Positions 46,201-59,300 of a stretch of 64,000 nucleotides of DNA are shown here, in pieces. The position numbers and the translations under genes are program-made. The stretch's first letter is position 1; each line of letters starts with the position of its first letter. The DNA comes from Closterium sp. Naga37s-1 (Eukaryota; Streptophyta; Zygnematophyceae; Desmidiales; Closteriaceae), in the NCBI GenBank assembly GCA_947471745.1, contig CANJKZ010000093.1:2341501-2405500 (forward strand), written 5' to 3'. The notes beneath the pieces were generated by a model. That model was not told the DNA's origin. It made no database searches and worked only from the letters and a program-made list of their open reading frames with translations.

Positions 46201-49200
46201 GTGGAAAGAGAGGCTCCCGCCGCGACGAGGCACCTGCAGGAACTCCAGTAGACTCAGCACCCCCAGTCTCAGCAACCGCAGGCTCAGCACCCTCAAGCTC
46301 AGCACCCCCAGGCTCAGCACCCCCAGGATCCGCACCCTCAGACTCAACACCCCCAGGCTCAGCACCCCCAGGCTCCGCACCCTCAGACTCAGCAACCCCA
46401 GGCTTAGCACCCCCAGACTCCACACGCTCAGGCTCAGCACCCACAGGCTCCACACGCTCAGGCTCAGCACCCCCAGGCTCCGCACGCTCAGGCTCAGCAC
46501 CCCCAGCAGCACCACCCCCAGTAGCAGCACCAGAGTCAACCGCTACCTCGACAGGCTTGACAGCGTCTACCTGAGACACACCTGAGGGAGCAGGACCCTG
46601 AGGGGGAAGGGGGTCTACTGGAGGAGGACCTGGTGCAAGGAAGAGCGGCGGGGGGGGGAAGCGGTGCAGTGCGGTAGGGGAAGAGACGGTAAAAGGGAAC
46701 CGACTCGTCGAACGTGACGTCCTGACAGGGCAGGACTCGGCACGAGGTGGGGTGGTAAAACTGCCAGCCAGGCGCGTCAGGGACAAAGCCAAGGAAGACG
46801 CAGGGAATAGCACGGGCGGAGAGCTTGTCCGCGGTAGTATCGCGGAAAAAGGCACGAGAACCCCAGACCCGGAACACTGACTCATCGCCAACCTTCCCCG
46901 TCCACCGCAGGGTGGGCGAGGTCTCCGGCAAGGAGACACGGGGCCAGAGGTTGAGCTGATGCGCAGCGTATCGGACCGCAAACGGCCACAGAAAATGGGG
47001 GGCAGCCGCATGGACCATGGAGGTACGAGCTACCTCCATGACCAAGCCAATGCGGCGCTCAGCAACCCCATTCTGCTGCGGTGAGGCCGGGAGCGTGAAC
47101 GCCTGGCGAATGCCCTCCCCACGACTAAAGTCCCGTAGAAAGTCAGAGGCAAACTCACCACCTCTGTCGGAGTGCAGACGCAAGACGGGAAAGTCCGTCC
47201 CGAACCGCTCGCGGAGCTGGAGACGGACAGCGCGGATCCAAGGGATCAAAGCATCAGGGACCTCACCCTTGGTGCGCAAGGGGAAGACCGTGGTGTAACG
47301 CGTGTAATTGTCCACAACCAACAAAAAGTACGGCTCGCGGTCCTGTCCACGGGAGGGGGAAACGAGGAGGAGTGAGGAGCGGCGCGCTGCCGCCCCTTGA
47401 CACAGGGAAGACAGGGAGGAGCAGGCGAGGGTGGGAGGGGAGGGAGAACCCTGGGAAGACCAGAGACAAGGACACGTCGGTGCATGCCACGAAGGCGTTG
47501 CACCGAGGGGTGACCAAGACGGTGGTGCCAAAGGACGGCCTGGTGCGACAAAGCGCGGCACGAGCAGGGGGCCGCTAGCTGACCTGACGCAGATGCAGAC
47601 GCAGCTACCAAAGGGGGCACAGTAGTCAGTGTGTACAGACTCGAGCCAGGCGCTCGGGTGAACGTGGCCAGGTGCCGACCAGTCCGGGAGCACGTACAGT
47701 GGGTCACACGCTGACCTCCAGGAGTGAACTGGTCAACCCACGCATCCTGGAGGTCAGCTCCACTCACCAAGTTCGTAGAGAACGAGGGGAGGTGAAGACC
47801 CGACAGTGAGCCAGACGGGACCGCCGGACACGGCAGGACCGTGGAGGAGTGCGCAAGGACAGGGCCCCCAGAGGGGTCTGCCAGGGAGACTGCAACCGGC
47901 CGACTGAGCGGCGTGAGTGTGGTGCTGTCGCAAAAGAAGGAGCGGGAAGCACCTGAGTCAAGTGTGAAGGTGTGCAAGGCCTCAGCAGGCACAGTACCAG
48001 AGAGAGTAGACTCACCAGCACCTGGAGCAGCAGACTCACTAGCACCTAGAGCAGCAGCCTCACCAGCACCTAGAGCAGCAGACTCTATACCTGGGTCAGG
48101 CGGCACACACAGGTAACAGTCACCCTCAGCACTAGTAGGCAATGCATACATGGCAGTGAGGATAGCATCATAGTCCAGAGCAAAGATATCCACCCGCTGC
48201 CTAAGCAGCTCCAGCCAGTCGGGGAGCTCAGCCGCGTCGCCAAACTCTGTACGCCAGGCGTCGCTCAGACAGGCGAAGCAGCGGGACTGTGTGTGACCAA
48301 CTGTCCCGCAAGTCTGACCAGCCCGATGACCTGTGCTAATGACGTACGAGCAGCGAACAGTACTCCGAGACCCTCTACTCTGAGCGTACCACTCACGAAG
48401 CTGCTGGGGCGTAAGGGTCTCGCGCGGACGCCGCTGTAGCTGCATCTGGCCCCCGCCAGAAACTCCCGACTGACCAGCTCCAGGGCGACGGCCACTACAG
48501 CCTCCACGCTGAGACGCCCAACGCTGAGCAAACCACTCACGAAGCTGCTAGGGTGTAAGGGTCTCACGCGGACGCCGCTGCAGCTGCATCTGGCCACAGC
48601 CAGAACCTCCCCACCGAACAGCTCCACAGCGACTGCTACGACGGCCGCCACCACTCCCACTGCTGCCGCCACCGTCGCCACCACTCCCACCGCTGCAGTG
48701 AAGAGAAGTCATGCGACCAGCAGGGCAGCACGTAGGGAAGGAAGGGCGGCGAGGAGGCACTAGGGTAGGTCGGGGCGGTGCACGGTCAGGGAAGGGCGGC
48801 GCGCGGTTAGAGCAAGGCGACGCACGGCCAGAGCAGGGCGGCGCGCGGCCAGTAGCAGGCAGTAGCTCCTAGGGCAGAAGCACCAAAAGGGGTTTTTTTT
48901 TTTTTTAATGTAATTAATTTATTTATTTTAGGGTTTAGCAGGGCGCACAGGGCGCTGCAGAGGCGGCTCGGGTAGGGCAGGGCAGGGCGCCAGTTCGCGC
49001 AGGGCAGGGCGCTGGCGCATTGGCAGGGCAGGGCACTAGCGCGGGCAGCAGCGCGCACGGGCAGGGCGGCGCTGGGCAGCGAGTACAGGCCCGCGGCGGG
49101 CGCAAAACGCAGGCACGGCGGGCACAAGGGGCGGGCCCGCGGCGGGCGTAGCGGACAGGTGCGGGAGGGGCGAACGGGCGGGCCCGTGACGGGCCGAACG

Positions 49201-49985
49201 GGTAGGCGTGGTGGCGCAAAGGCAGGGCCCGCGGCGGGCCTAACGGGCGAGCGCGACAGCGGGCGTAACGGGCAGGCGCGGCGGCGCGAAGGGCGGGCCC
49301 GCGGCGGGCCTAACGGGCAGGCGTTAGGGCGCGACGCGCAGGGCAGCATGGCGCTACGTGCGGGCTGCAGCAGAGCGCGACGCGCGGGCTGCAGCAGGGC
49401 GCGGCGCGCAGGGCAGCAGGGCACGGGGCAGGGTTGGGGGTGCGCGAGGCAGCGCGACAGGCAGCGGGCGCGGCGGCGGCAGGTAGCGGGCGCTTACCAG
49501 GGGCGGGTGCAGGGCAGGGCCGCGACGGGCGGTTAGGTCAGGGCCGCAACGGGGCGGCTGTAGGGCAGGGCCGCGACGAGGCGGCGGCAGAGCAGGGCCG
49601 CGACGGGGCGGCAGCAGGGCAGGGCCGCGACAAGGCGGCTACAGGGCGGGGCCGCAACAGGTGGCGGCAGGGCAGGGCCGCGACGGGCGGCGAGGTCAGG
49701 GCCGTAACGGGGGGCGGCAGGGCAGGGCCGCGACGGGCGGCTAGGTCAGGCCGCGACGGGCGGCTAGGTCAGGCCGCGACGGGCGACGACAGGGCAGGGC
49801 GGCGACGGGCGGCTAGATCAGGGCCGCGACGGGCCGGGAGGGCAGGGCCTCTACGGGCGGCAGTAGGGCAGGGCGCGCGACGGCCAAGGTGAGGCAGGCG
49901 CGAGGCGCGCTTCGGGCAGGGCAGGAAAAAAAATCGTGGTGGGCCCTAAAAAAATGTTCACACTAGGGAACCTGCTCTGATACCA

Positions 49986-50115
49986 TGTGAAAGATAGAAC
50001 GAGGAATGATGGCATTGAGCAGAATGAGGAGTACAAGTAGGAAACCCTAAAGTGTTGTACCTCATATGAACTACCCCACTACAGCCTACACAGACTATAG
50101 CATATAAGTTTGACA
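49986..50115 (-). repeat. 5' LTR of Copia C
   Basis: 130 bases, followed directly (minus strand) by the TGGTATCAGAGCA primer-binding site. Confidence 0.9.
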
Positions 50116-51030
50116 TTCGGGGTGCGCCCGGTCTGCTCCTCGTCGAGGAACCGCCTACGCAGCTTGTCGGCGTAGCCCTGCTGATTCAGCCACAGCTTCC
50201 TCGCCGACCTGTCGCGCACGATCTCCAGCCCGAGGTACTTCTGCACCGGCGAGATCTTGCGCAACTCGAAGGCGGCCTCCAGCAGCTCCTACAGCTCCTG
50301 CTGCTAGCGGCGAGCAAGTCTTTGACGTAGACCAGCACCCAGCAGGTCACCTTGTTGTCGCCGACCTTGAAGTAGAGCGCAGTGGCGACCTGGCTCTTCT
50401 TCCACCCGGCGCCGACCAGCACGTCGTTGAGAGCCTTGTACCATAGCAGCGGCGACTGCTTCAGCCCGTAGAGGCTCTTCGGCAGCTTGCACACCCGGCC
50501 GGTCCCGTCGTTGAAGTAGTCCGACTGGTACATGTACAGCACCCGGTCGAGCTTGCTTTGCAGGAAGGCGTTCTTCATGTCGAGCTGCATCAGGTTGAGG
50601 TCGAGGACGGCGACGATGCTGAGGAAGATCCTCAGCGTGACGTAGCTGCTCACCGGCGCGTACGTCTCGTCGTAGTCGGCGCCATACACCTGCGTGAAGC
50701 CCTTCACGACCAGCCTTGCCGTCTCGCGCTCGACGGTGTCGTCAATGTGGTACTTCGTCGTCAACACCCACCGGTTCTTCATGATGTTCACTCCCGGCGG
50801 GCGTTCGACCAGCTCCCACGTCCCCATGCCAATGAGGCTGCGGATCTCCTCCTCCATGGCGGCCTTCACCGCCTTGCCCTTCCAGCTTGCCAACGCATCT
50901 CTCCCAACCGTGCTCGGGGTCGGCGTGCATGTCGGGGTCGAGCTCCGGCAAGTCTTCGTCCTCCTCGGCGTCGTCGTAAAGCAGGTCGTCGTCGACCTCG
51001 TCGAAATCCTTCCACATTCCACGTCTTTGC

Positions 51031-52026
51031 CGTGTTTGCATGCGACTTCATAAATGTATCCTGATAATTATATAGTTACACGGACTCGTCAGGATACCAT
51101 AAAAAGTGGTACTGACATTTCAGGATTACCTTCAGGGCTCAGCCCTGAGCCATCAGCATGTATAATATATACATATATATTACCGGCAGCACTGTTGTCT
51201 ATCAATCATGAACTTAGAAATGAATCAGAGGGTCTGGTGTGGAAATAGAACCGGAACCAATAACGGCAATTTCTGAATGTGCTTGGCTTGAAGTGAGTGT
51301 GAGAGGTGACCCGAGGGTCATTTTCATAACCCAATCTCTACGCAGTTCACTGTACTGCATAATTACCTTCACTGAACATGTACACGACTGACTCAAAATA
51401 AACCCAGCCCCAATGCAGGCTTGCAAGGTAGCCACGAAGCCCAAACATTTTTCATCGTTATTGAAGTTGGCTACAGAAATACACTATGAAGGAGCTACAT
51501 CACCCGGACATACCACCCGCCGAAATTCAAGACCCCCCGGGTGGCTTAGGCGGGGTGGGTGTTGACCTTGTCTTCGTTAAACCCCCCTGTTGGGCTGATT
51601 TTTTATAACACCCCCCTTTTCTTACATATTTCTAGTTCTAGCTGTTAAAGAGTAGGTGCAAGCGAGAGAATCCCTCGCTCCACGAAATGACATGGGTAGT
51701 TTCTGTCAAGACTTCGGTCCTCCCACGGTTTCGCGGTTGCCACGCTCGTAAATCTCGCGCTCGCAAGTGGCCAAAGAGGTGCCACATGGCAACATCAAGG
51801 GGGTGAAAACAATTGTCGCCACAACTCACATTCGCGCCTCAACCTGTGCTGTAAAACCGACCATGGAAACACACAAGTTGCCTATTGAATCATACCCTTA
51901 TGCTGAAATGTGCCATATAAATCAACCCGGGTAATATTGTTTTTCCCCTTTAAGAAACCCCACCCCATGATTTTACTTTATATAAAGTATTCACCCACAA
52001 CAATCAATACAAAACCACTCTACGCT
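51031..52026. other. 3' flank of the second LRR gene copy
   Basis: From about 51270 the sequence matches 900-1130, the 3' flank of the first LRR gene (shared GGTGACCCGAGGGTCATTTTC), so the segmental duplication extends to here. About 51500-51950 has no counterpart on the left, and I see no gene or element ends in it. Confidence 0.55.
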
Positions 52027-52384
52027 TCACTTTCCAAGCATCAGGAGCGAGAGGGTGGCAGCAGCAGCAGCACCAGAGAGGTTGATGGCAGCAGAAATGA
52101 GTGTGCAAGGGGCAGATGCTGATGGGGTCTTGGGCGCTGGAGTTGCAGCCGATGCTGGTGCTGCAACTGATGCTGGTGCTGCAGTTGATGCTGATGTTTC
52201 AGCCGATGCTGGTGCTTCAGCCGATGCTGGTGCTTCGGTGGGTGCTGACACTGGAATGTTGGCACAGATATAGATTGGACAGAGTTGAATTATTTTCAGC
52301 AAAGCATACCTGTCCCGCCAACAAGCCGTTTTTGGAAAGCCTGTTTGGAGCAGCTGTGGCATTGCTCTTATGCGCGTGCACGTG

Positions 52385-52520
52385 TGTGTGTGTGTGTGTG
52401 TGCGCGCGCGCGCGCGCGTGTGTGCGGTCGGTGCATGCATGCATGTGCGGGCTTGTGGGGTATGTGTGTGTGTGTGTGTGTATGTGTGTGTGTGTGTGTG
52501 TGCATGTGTGTGTGTGTTCA
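52385..52520. repeat. (GT)n and (GC)n microsatellite in the second LRR copy
   Basis: TG dinucleotides with a short CGCGCG block near 52404-52418. It occupies the intron homologous to the one at 1680-1772. Confidence 0.9.
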
Positions 52521-54159
52521 CTCAATGCAGCATAGAGGTTTACATGCACGGGGTGAGCATGAGGAGCAGAATGAGAAGCAGAGGCGGCAGAAGCTGGTGG
52601 AGTTTCTCTGCTTCACGACACACTTGCTGCCCTCTGCAGGGCAGGTCAGGCCCGTGCCCGAGACGTTCCTGGGGGCGAGTGGGAGGGGCGGGAGGGGGAT
52701 GAGAGGGAGGAAAATAAACACTCATACAAATTTCAAGAATACAGAATCCTGAATTTCAAGGTCTGGCACAAGTGTACTGAGGTGATACTTGAACTTGTGG
52801 GAGCAGTGGAGTACAACAACAGCGTGTTAACGTTTCCACAGCATGATTATCTCCTGTTGATAAATATTCTTCTGCGCGGTTCTGTCAGCAAAGCTTCTAT
52901 CCTGTCGTTGAGACAAGTTCGGATAAAGCTTCTCCTCAGCCATGAATAGATACAGATATTACCACGTAGAAGCAATGGGAAATGCAAGTGTCCTTTGAGC
53001 ACTGGTATATATGTAGGACAAATAATCCATGCACGTGAAAATATTATGCCAGCCCGAATTCATTCTGTGAGAATCTGGTCAAATACCACATGCAATATCA
53101 ATTTGGAGCTTATCAGTTACAGGTCCGCTTATGGAGGAACAATACAAACTAAAAGCGTGCGAGGCAAGAAGGGATGATGCAGCATGTGCCATTGAGGAGT
53201 GCATGCTGTACGAGCATTGCCAGGAGAGCAGTCACATGGAGGCTTGTGGTGGCAGGGACAGGTTGTGGTACTCAACAGGGACGTCAGATTGACAAGGCTT
53301 CCCAGGCTAGCAGGTATGGGGCCACTCAAGTTGTTGCCTTCAAGCCCCTTGCCATGCCATGCCATGCCACACGTGCATGCTAGCGAATAAAGTGCATCAG
53401 TGAAGATAACTGGTGCGGTTCCACATTGTGGATTGCGGCAGAAAGTGCTATCTTTGCTGGTGCTGTCAGGGCTAGCACAATATGTCCACAACCCATTTGT
53501 CAAGGAGGCATTTGTGCCCTCCTTAAACATCCCTGCTTCACAACAGCACCATTTCCTTGTTCATGAAAGGGCTGTTGGAGGCTCACAGGAGCTGCAGCGA
53601 TGCAAGGCGGGAGATGGAGTCAGGGAGGGAGCCATGGAGCTGGTTCTCGCTCACATCGCTGAGGATTCGGGGGGTCACAGTGGTGGTGGGTGGTTGTGGG
53701 AAGGGTAAGGAGGGGAGAGAGTAGAGGAGGGCTGGAGAAGAGGGGGAGAAGGAAGCGAGGGGAATGAGGATCCAAGGCAACGCGCCCCTCCGAGGGGCAG
53801 CGTTTCGAGTGAAATCAATCAAGAGACAACGAGACAGCACATCCATTATCACACACATTTCCCTCCCTCCTTTGATGCTGGAGAGAGAAAATTCAAGGCG
53901 CTCTTACAGAGCAGTGAGTGCAGTGGAGTCGAGGATAGAAGGAAGAGACCCCTGGAGTTGGTTGTGAGCCATGGCGCTGCAGGGAGCACAGGGGCGATGG
54001 TGGAAGGACGTGACAAGATGGTATGGTAGCATGCTATGGAAGAACCCTGAAGGGACGTATGTCTTTCACCTCCGTTTCCTTGCCACATGCACCATCCCAT
54101 GGTCAGGTGCATGCATTTCACCTCCATTTCCTGCTTGCATGCTCGGCTCTCCTCCATGC

Positions 54160-55034
54160 TGTTGGAGATGGTTCGTGCAACCACACCTAAGCGACGGTGG
54201 GATTTGGACTGACGGCGAAAAACAGACCAACGGCATGAAGGAAACGTGTGGAAGAGAGAAAACGAAATAGCTAAGAAGTATCTAAGCTACTATGCGTGTG
54301 TGCTACATCATGGGGAAGAGAGATGGAGTTTAGAAAGAAACGGGGAAGAGATGAGTAGAAGGGTTGAAGAAATTTGTTGACAGGAAAGAAGTTGGGTTAG
54401 ATTCATGGCGTGATTCACAAGTTTCTGACTTTCAGACTTGGGGAGTATGCGACGAAGCTGGGTCGGTGACGTGTGCGACTCGACGTGACACATGGCGTGT
54501 GGGACAAGTTTGGTTACAAGACATTTAGCTTGTGGGACACGTTTGGTTGGGGGTACTTGTGTGCTTTGCAAGTAGTATAAATTTGTTGTAGTTGTTTGGA
54601 AACATAACCGTGGCAGAATTCTGTTTTTAAGGGCAAGGTTCAACTCCAACAGTTGGCACAATTCTGATTGCCTAGTGAATTGCTAGTGAAGGGCTAGGGA
54701 AGCCCTTGGTCAAGGCCCCGCGAGGCACTAGTGACGCGGATTCACCCGCGAAGCTCCCGTCAGTCGCTAGTGAAGGACAGTTGAAAGCAGTTTTTCGCGT
54801 CAGGGTTCCGTGAAGGCCCCGTGAAGGGCCCATGAAGCAGAAATCGAGTTTAGGGCCCGTCAAAGCCCCGTGAAGCGAAGTCAAGCGTTGGTGAGACTGA
54901 AAAGATAGTCAAACGTAAGTGAAACGTTGACGGAATTAAATGCTGCGCATATCGTTGGAATCGTGAGAACGAAGAGAACGCATTCGACATCAGCAAGCAG
55001 ACTTTTGTCGACTAAGGCATCTACGATCCTGACA
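54160..55034. mobile_element. Solo-LTR-like insertion, 875 bp, 5-bp TSD
   Basis: The insert begins TGTTGGAG, ends CCTGACA, and is flanked by an exact CATGC duplication (54155-54159 and 55035-55039). The first LRR gene keeps a single CATGC at the matching site (4024-4028), so this is a true insertion after the gene duplication. TG...CA ends and a 5-bp duplication fit a solo LTR or a short non-autonomous LTR element. An inner CTCCAACAGTTGGCACA near 54645-54660 could be an LTR/primer-site junction. No coding parts; family unknown. Confidence 0.65.
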
Positions 55035-55192
55035 CATGCCATAAGGGGTAGCAAGGCACGGCATGGCACAGCATGGCAAAACAGGCACAGCAAGACAGTG
55101 TGGGAATGACGTGTAGCCTTGTAACCCATTCTGCTTGAATACTATATTTGTTGTACATTCGTGTTAAGGAACCCCTTGTGGTGGGTCCTCCA

Positions 55193-56364
55193 TGTCAACG
55201 GGAGTTGTGTGCTGGCCCCGTCCTCGCTTGGGCGGAGCCGACTTCGTGGTCGGGTGTGAGGGGAGCAGCCGACCTGCAGCAGTGGGCGAGCTGGTTGATG
55301 AGGAGGTCGACCAGCACGGGGGCCACTGCACGGGGAGGTCGACCTGGGAAGTCGACCTGCAGAGGGCGTCGACTTGGTGACGCCAACTTGGGGCAGCCGA
55401 CTTGGGTGGTCGGCTGACAGGATTGCTGGTCGACCTGGAAGTTGGTCGACCTGGCCTGCTGGTCGACTTGGTGGTTGGTCGACCAGGCGTGATGTCGACC
55501 TGGTGGTCGACCTGACCTGGTAGTCGACGGAGGAGGGGCCGACGTCGACCACGACTCAGGACGCCGAGCAGCTGGGCGTCGAGTAGTAGGGCGTCAACTT
55601 GGTGACGCCGACTTCGGGTAGCCGACTTGGGTGGTCGGCTGACAACTGCGCTGGTCGACATGGAGCTGGTCGACCAGGAGTGCTGGTCGACGTGGAACTG
55701 GTCGACCAGGGGCGTGGTCGACCTGGTGAGGTCGACTTGGGGTGGTCGTCGACTTGGGAGGTCGACGGGCACATACAGGAGCAGCTGGTCGACGTGGTTG
55801 CCCGGTCGACCAGGTTACCTGGGTGACGAGGTTCTGCGGAAGAGTGCGACGGTCGCCCAAGCGAAGTTGGCGAGTCCGACCGCGGTGGTGGTATCCCGAG
55901 GTCGACGTGGCTGATCAGATGCAGTCATTAGCGCCAGGATGACTTGGTGTGTGCGCTGTGCAGAAGACTAGGCTCCGCACGCCAATCATATGCGAGCAAC
56001 TGCGAAGCTGGTGCGATGCTGTACTGCGGGAGCTTCGCTGGCACGCCATCAACCTGCAGCGTTGGCACGCCGTCGACTTTGCACAGCTGGAGCGCGGTCG
56101 ACCAAGTCGTGCTGGAACGCGGTCGACCATGCTGCGCTGGCAGTCGACCGACCTGAATGCTAGCCCTGATGTAGTCTTGCCATGCCAACTTCATTGTACC
56201 ATTATTTTCAACCTTCTCTAGTGAAACTCTTGCCAAAATTACCCCGTGATCTAGCAAGCAGTGTGTGCACTAGGAAAACGACTAAGGAACAACGAACGCA
56301 GAGATAACACGAGAAACCGTGCCTAGCCCGTAGTCTAGCTCCCGTTGTAGTAGTTATCTCCGCA
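55193..56364 (+). repeat. 5' LTR of Copia D
   Basis: TGTCAACG to CTCCGCA. It contains about 27 GTCGAC hexamers, often as GGTCGACC, far above the roughly 0.3 expected by chance for this length. Confidence 0.93.
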
Positions 56365-59300
56365 TGGTGCGGTGAGCGTGGACGGCACACGACTTACCTT
56401 TCAGTCAGGTCGACGTAGAGGTCACTTACCTAAGTTGTTCGTAGGCCGGCAGCCGTGCAGTCATTAACGTGCACGTAGGTGACACCAAGGTGATGGACAC
56501 CCTGGAGGGACGGCTGGAGGATGCGAGGAGACGCCATGAGGCCCAGGAGTACGGGGCGATACCCTGGGCCGTCGTCGAGGCTGGACTCCGCACCATGTGG
56601 GCGACGGAGCATCCCCCTTCTCGACCGGCTTCTCCTCGACCGGTGACCAACGAAGGCGGCGTCGACGTGGGCGTCGACGCCGGAGGTTACCAAGTCGGCA
56701 GCAGTGCGGGAGGCACGTCGAGGCAGCGTGGTGTGATTCACGCCGATGAAGTCGGTGGCGTTCAGGCGCGAGAGGTGCAGTCGTCGGCGGCTGCAGGCTC
56801 CTCGCAGGGCGACGTCGGAGGACGACGAAGCGGTTTGTCGCCGATGTCGGCGACCCAGGTGACGGCGGGTGGGATTGCACCGAGCTACGGCTACTTCAAG
56901 TTTGCGCCGGACAGGATCTTGGTCACCCCGCCGCTCGTTGGTCGACAGGACATCCTCACCTGGAAGGAAGCCATCGAGCCCCAGCTGGAGATGGCCGGGC
57001 TGATCAACTTTGCCTGAGGATCCGTGGTGACGCCGGACGACCCCGACCTACGTGTGGAGTTTCGCGCCGTGCAGCTGTTGACCTTCATGGTCATCTCGCG
57101 GTGCTGCTCGCCGGGCGTGCAGATCGCCTTGAAGTGGTGCCGAGAGTACCTCGACACCGGCCACCGGGCGTGGCACTTCATTGAGTCGACCTACCAAGTC
57201 ACCGACGACTTGTTCATCTCCCAGCTGGAGGGGCAGCTGACGCACCTGCGTATGGGTGACGAGGAGACGACGACCGACTACTGCAACCGAGCCCGGCGAA
57301 TTCTCGCCACCATCAGGATGGCCGGCGCATAGTACTCGACGGTGTCGTACGTCAACCACGTCAAGCAGGGACTCTCGAGCAGCTTCAACATCCTGAAGCG
57401 GCTGTCGATGGCGCCGAGCACGAGGACGACGCTCAAAGAGGACAACTTGACCTCGTACATCCTGCAGGACGAGGCGATGCAGGAGGCAGAGCGGTCACAA
57501 GAGCTCTTGGCGCAGGCCAACTTCGCCGCCCCGGCGAAGCAAGGAGGCCGACCGGGGCAGCGCGGACAGTCTGGCGGCGGAGGTAGCAGTGGCTGGAAGT
57601 CGACCTAGGAAGTCGACAAGAAGAAGTCGACCAAGGACAGCGGTCGAGGAAGAGGAAGTCGACGTCGGGAGTGCTGGCTGTGCGGCGACCCCGACCACCT
57701 CTCCTTCGAGTGCCCCGACCGCAGTGAATCCGACGACGACGACGCCAAGGGAGGCCGCGGGAGGTCTGGCAGTCGTCGTCCTCGTCGAGGATGAAACAAG
57801 CCGCGCAAGGAGAAGCAGTCGACGACGTCGACCTCGGCGAAGGACGCCGACTCCTCTGCTGGCGGCAAGGTGCGGGACCACAAGACGGCGTCGTGCTCGC
57901 TGGTCGGCGTCGTGGAGCCGACCGTCTCGCTGGCACCGGAGGCCGGAGAGGACTTCCAGGCGGTGGCGGCAGCTGTGCAGGCAAACCCGGCGGTGGTCCT
58001 GCTCGACAGCGGCTGCTCCCACCACCTGATGGGGACGAAGGAAGTCTTCGTCGGCCTGCAGCCGAGCGGCTCCATCAAGCACGTGCGCGGCTTCAATGGG
58101 GCGCTGCAGGATATCCAGGGCCGTGGCACCGTCGCCCTGCAGGGAGAGGCCGGGAAGCAGGTGCTCATCCCTGATGTACTATATGTCCCAGGTGTGTGGG
58201 CCAACCTGCTGTCGTCCGGCCAGCTGAAGGAGCACGGCGTGAAGCTGCAGGAGGACGGCGACGGGATGCTGCTCGTCTCGGCAGCGGGAGAGGTGCTCGG
58301 TCGGGCGACGTACTCCGGGCGTGTCCTCTGCACCGACCTGCGTCCCTGCTCAACGAGGTCGACGTCGACCACGCCGGAGGTTGTGGCCCTGCGGGTGATC
58401 GTCTCGAAGACGAAGTCGACGCCGGACAGGATGCATGCGAGGTTTGCGCACGTCGGCATGGACACCATACGGAGCTCGGCGAAGAACGAGGTCGCCATTG
58501 GGCTGGACCTCAAGTCGACAACGGGGGCCGACTCACCGTGCGTCTCGTGCGTCGGCGGGAAGCTGGCGCGGCACACCTTCCCCGACCAAGGCTCCGACGC
58601 CGACGATGTGCTGGCCGTCGTGCACATCGACATGTGCGGGCCGTTCCGCGTGGCTGCCAAGGACGGCAGCTTGTACTTCTTGCTGCTAAAGGACCGCAAG
58701 ACCCGCTACGTGTGGGTGAGGCCGGTCGCCAAGAAGTCGGATGTCCTGCTGGAGTTCCAAAAGTGGCTGGTGTTGGTGGAGAGGCAGACGACGAAGTCGG
58801 TGCTGATGCTTCGCTCCGACCGAGGAGGGGAGTTCCTCGGGATTTCGTGGACGGCAAGGAGATCGTCCACGACCTTACCTGCCCGTACACCCCATAGCAG
58901 AACGGCATGGCCGAGCGGGAGATGAGGATGGTGGTGGAGTCGGTGCGGACGATGCTGCTGCACATGGGCGTGCAGCACCACTAGTGGCACCTCGCTCTGC
59001 GGCAGGCTGTCTGGGTCTGCAACTGCCTTGAGCGGTCGACGCTGCCGCCGGGGACGACACCGTACCAGCTCCTCACCGGGACGAAGCCCGACTTGTCGCT
59101 GGCGCGGGTGTGGGGCTGCATGGCGCAGTTCCTTGTCCCCGAGCAGCAGCGTGGTGGGAAGCTGAAACCGAAGGCCAGGTGGGGCCTTCACCTTGGTGTG
59201 TCGGCGGCGAGCAAGGGCTGGGAGCTCCTCGATGTCGACGCCAACCGGGTGGCGACCACGTCGGACGTGGTGTTCTACGAAGACATGTCGATGGAGGTGT

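Larger units (their letters stand above)
43155..50115 (-). mobile_element. Copia retrotransposon C, both LTRs, 5-bp TSD, broken
   Basis: Two 130-base LTRs (49986-50115 and 43155-43284) differ at about four sites, near 3 percent, which suggests an insertion roughly two million years ago if a typical plant rate applied. An exact target duplication TTCGG (43150-43154 and 50116-50120) lies inside element B. After the first LTR comes TGGTATCAGAGCAGG (49971-49985 on the minus strand), the classic Copia primer-binding site. Then follow a GC-rich leader (48.9-49.9 kb), gag (about 48.1-48.8 kb), protease (about 47.9 kb), integrase (about 46.7-47.6 kb), a Gly/Ala/Glu/Pro repeat linker (about 45.7-46.6 kb), reverse transcriptase (about 44.4-45.1 kb) and RNase H (about 43.5-44.2 kb). 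Full in layout but a fossil with several breaks. Confidence 0.9.
41285..51030 (-). mobile_element. Copia retrotransposon B, broken, hosting element C
   Basis: Minus-strand remnant of the family of element D (55-63 kb). Parts: reverse transcriptase region (about 50.1-51.0 kb), an interruption by element C (43155-50115), the following reverse transcriptase/RNase H region (about 42.3-43.15 kb), a polypurine tract next to 42254, and one LTR (41285-42253). It must be older than C, which sits inside it. Several breaks. Confidence 0.8.
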
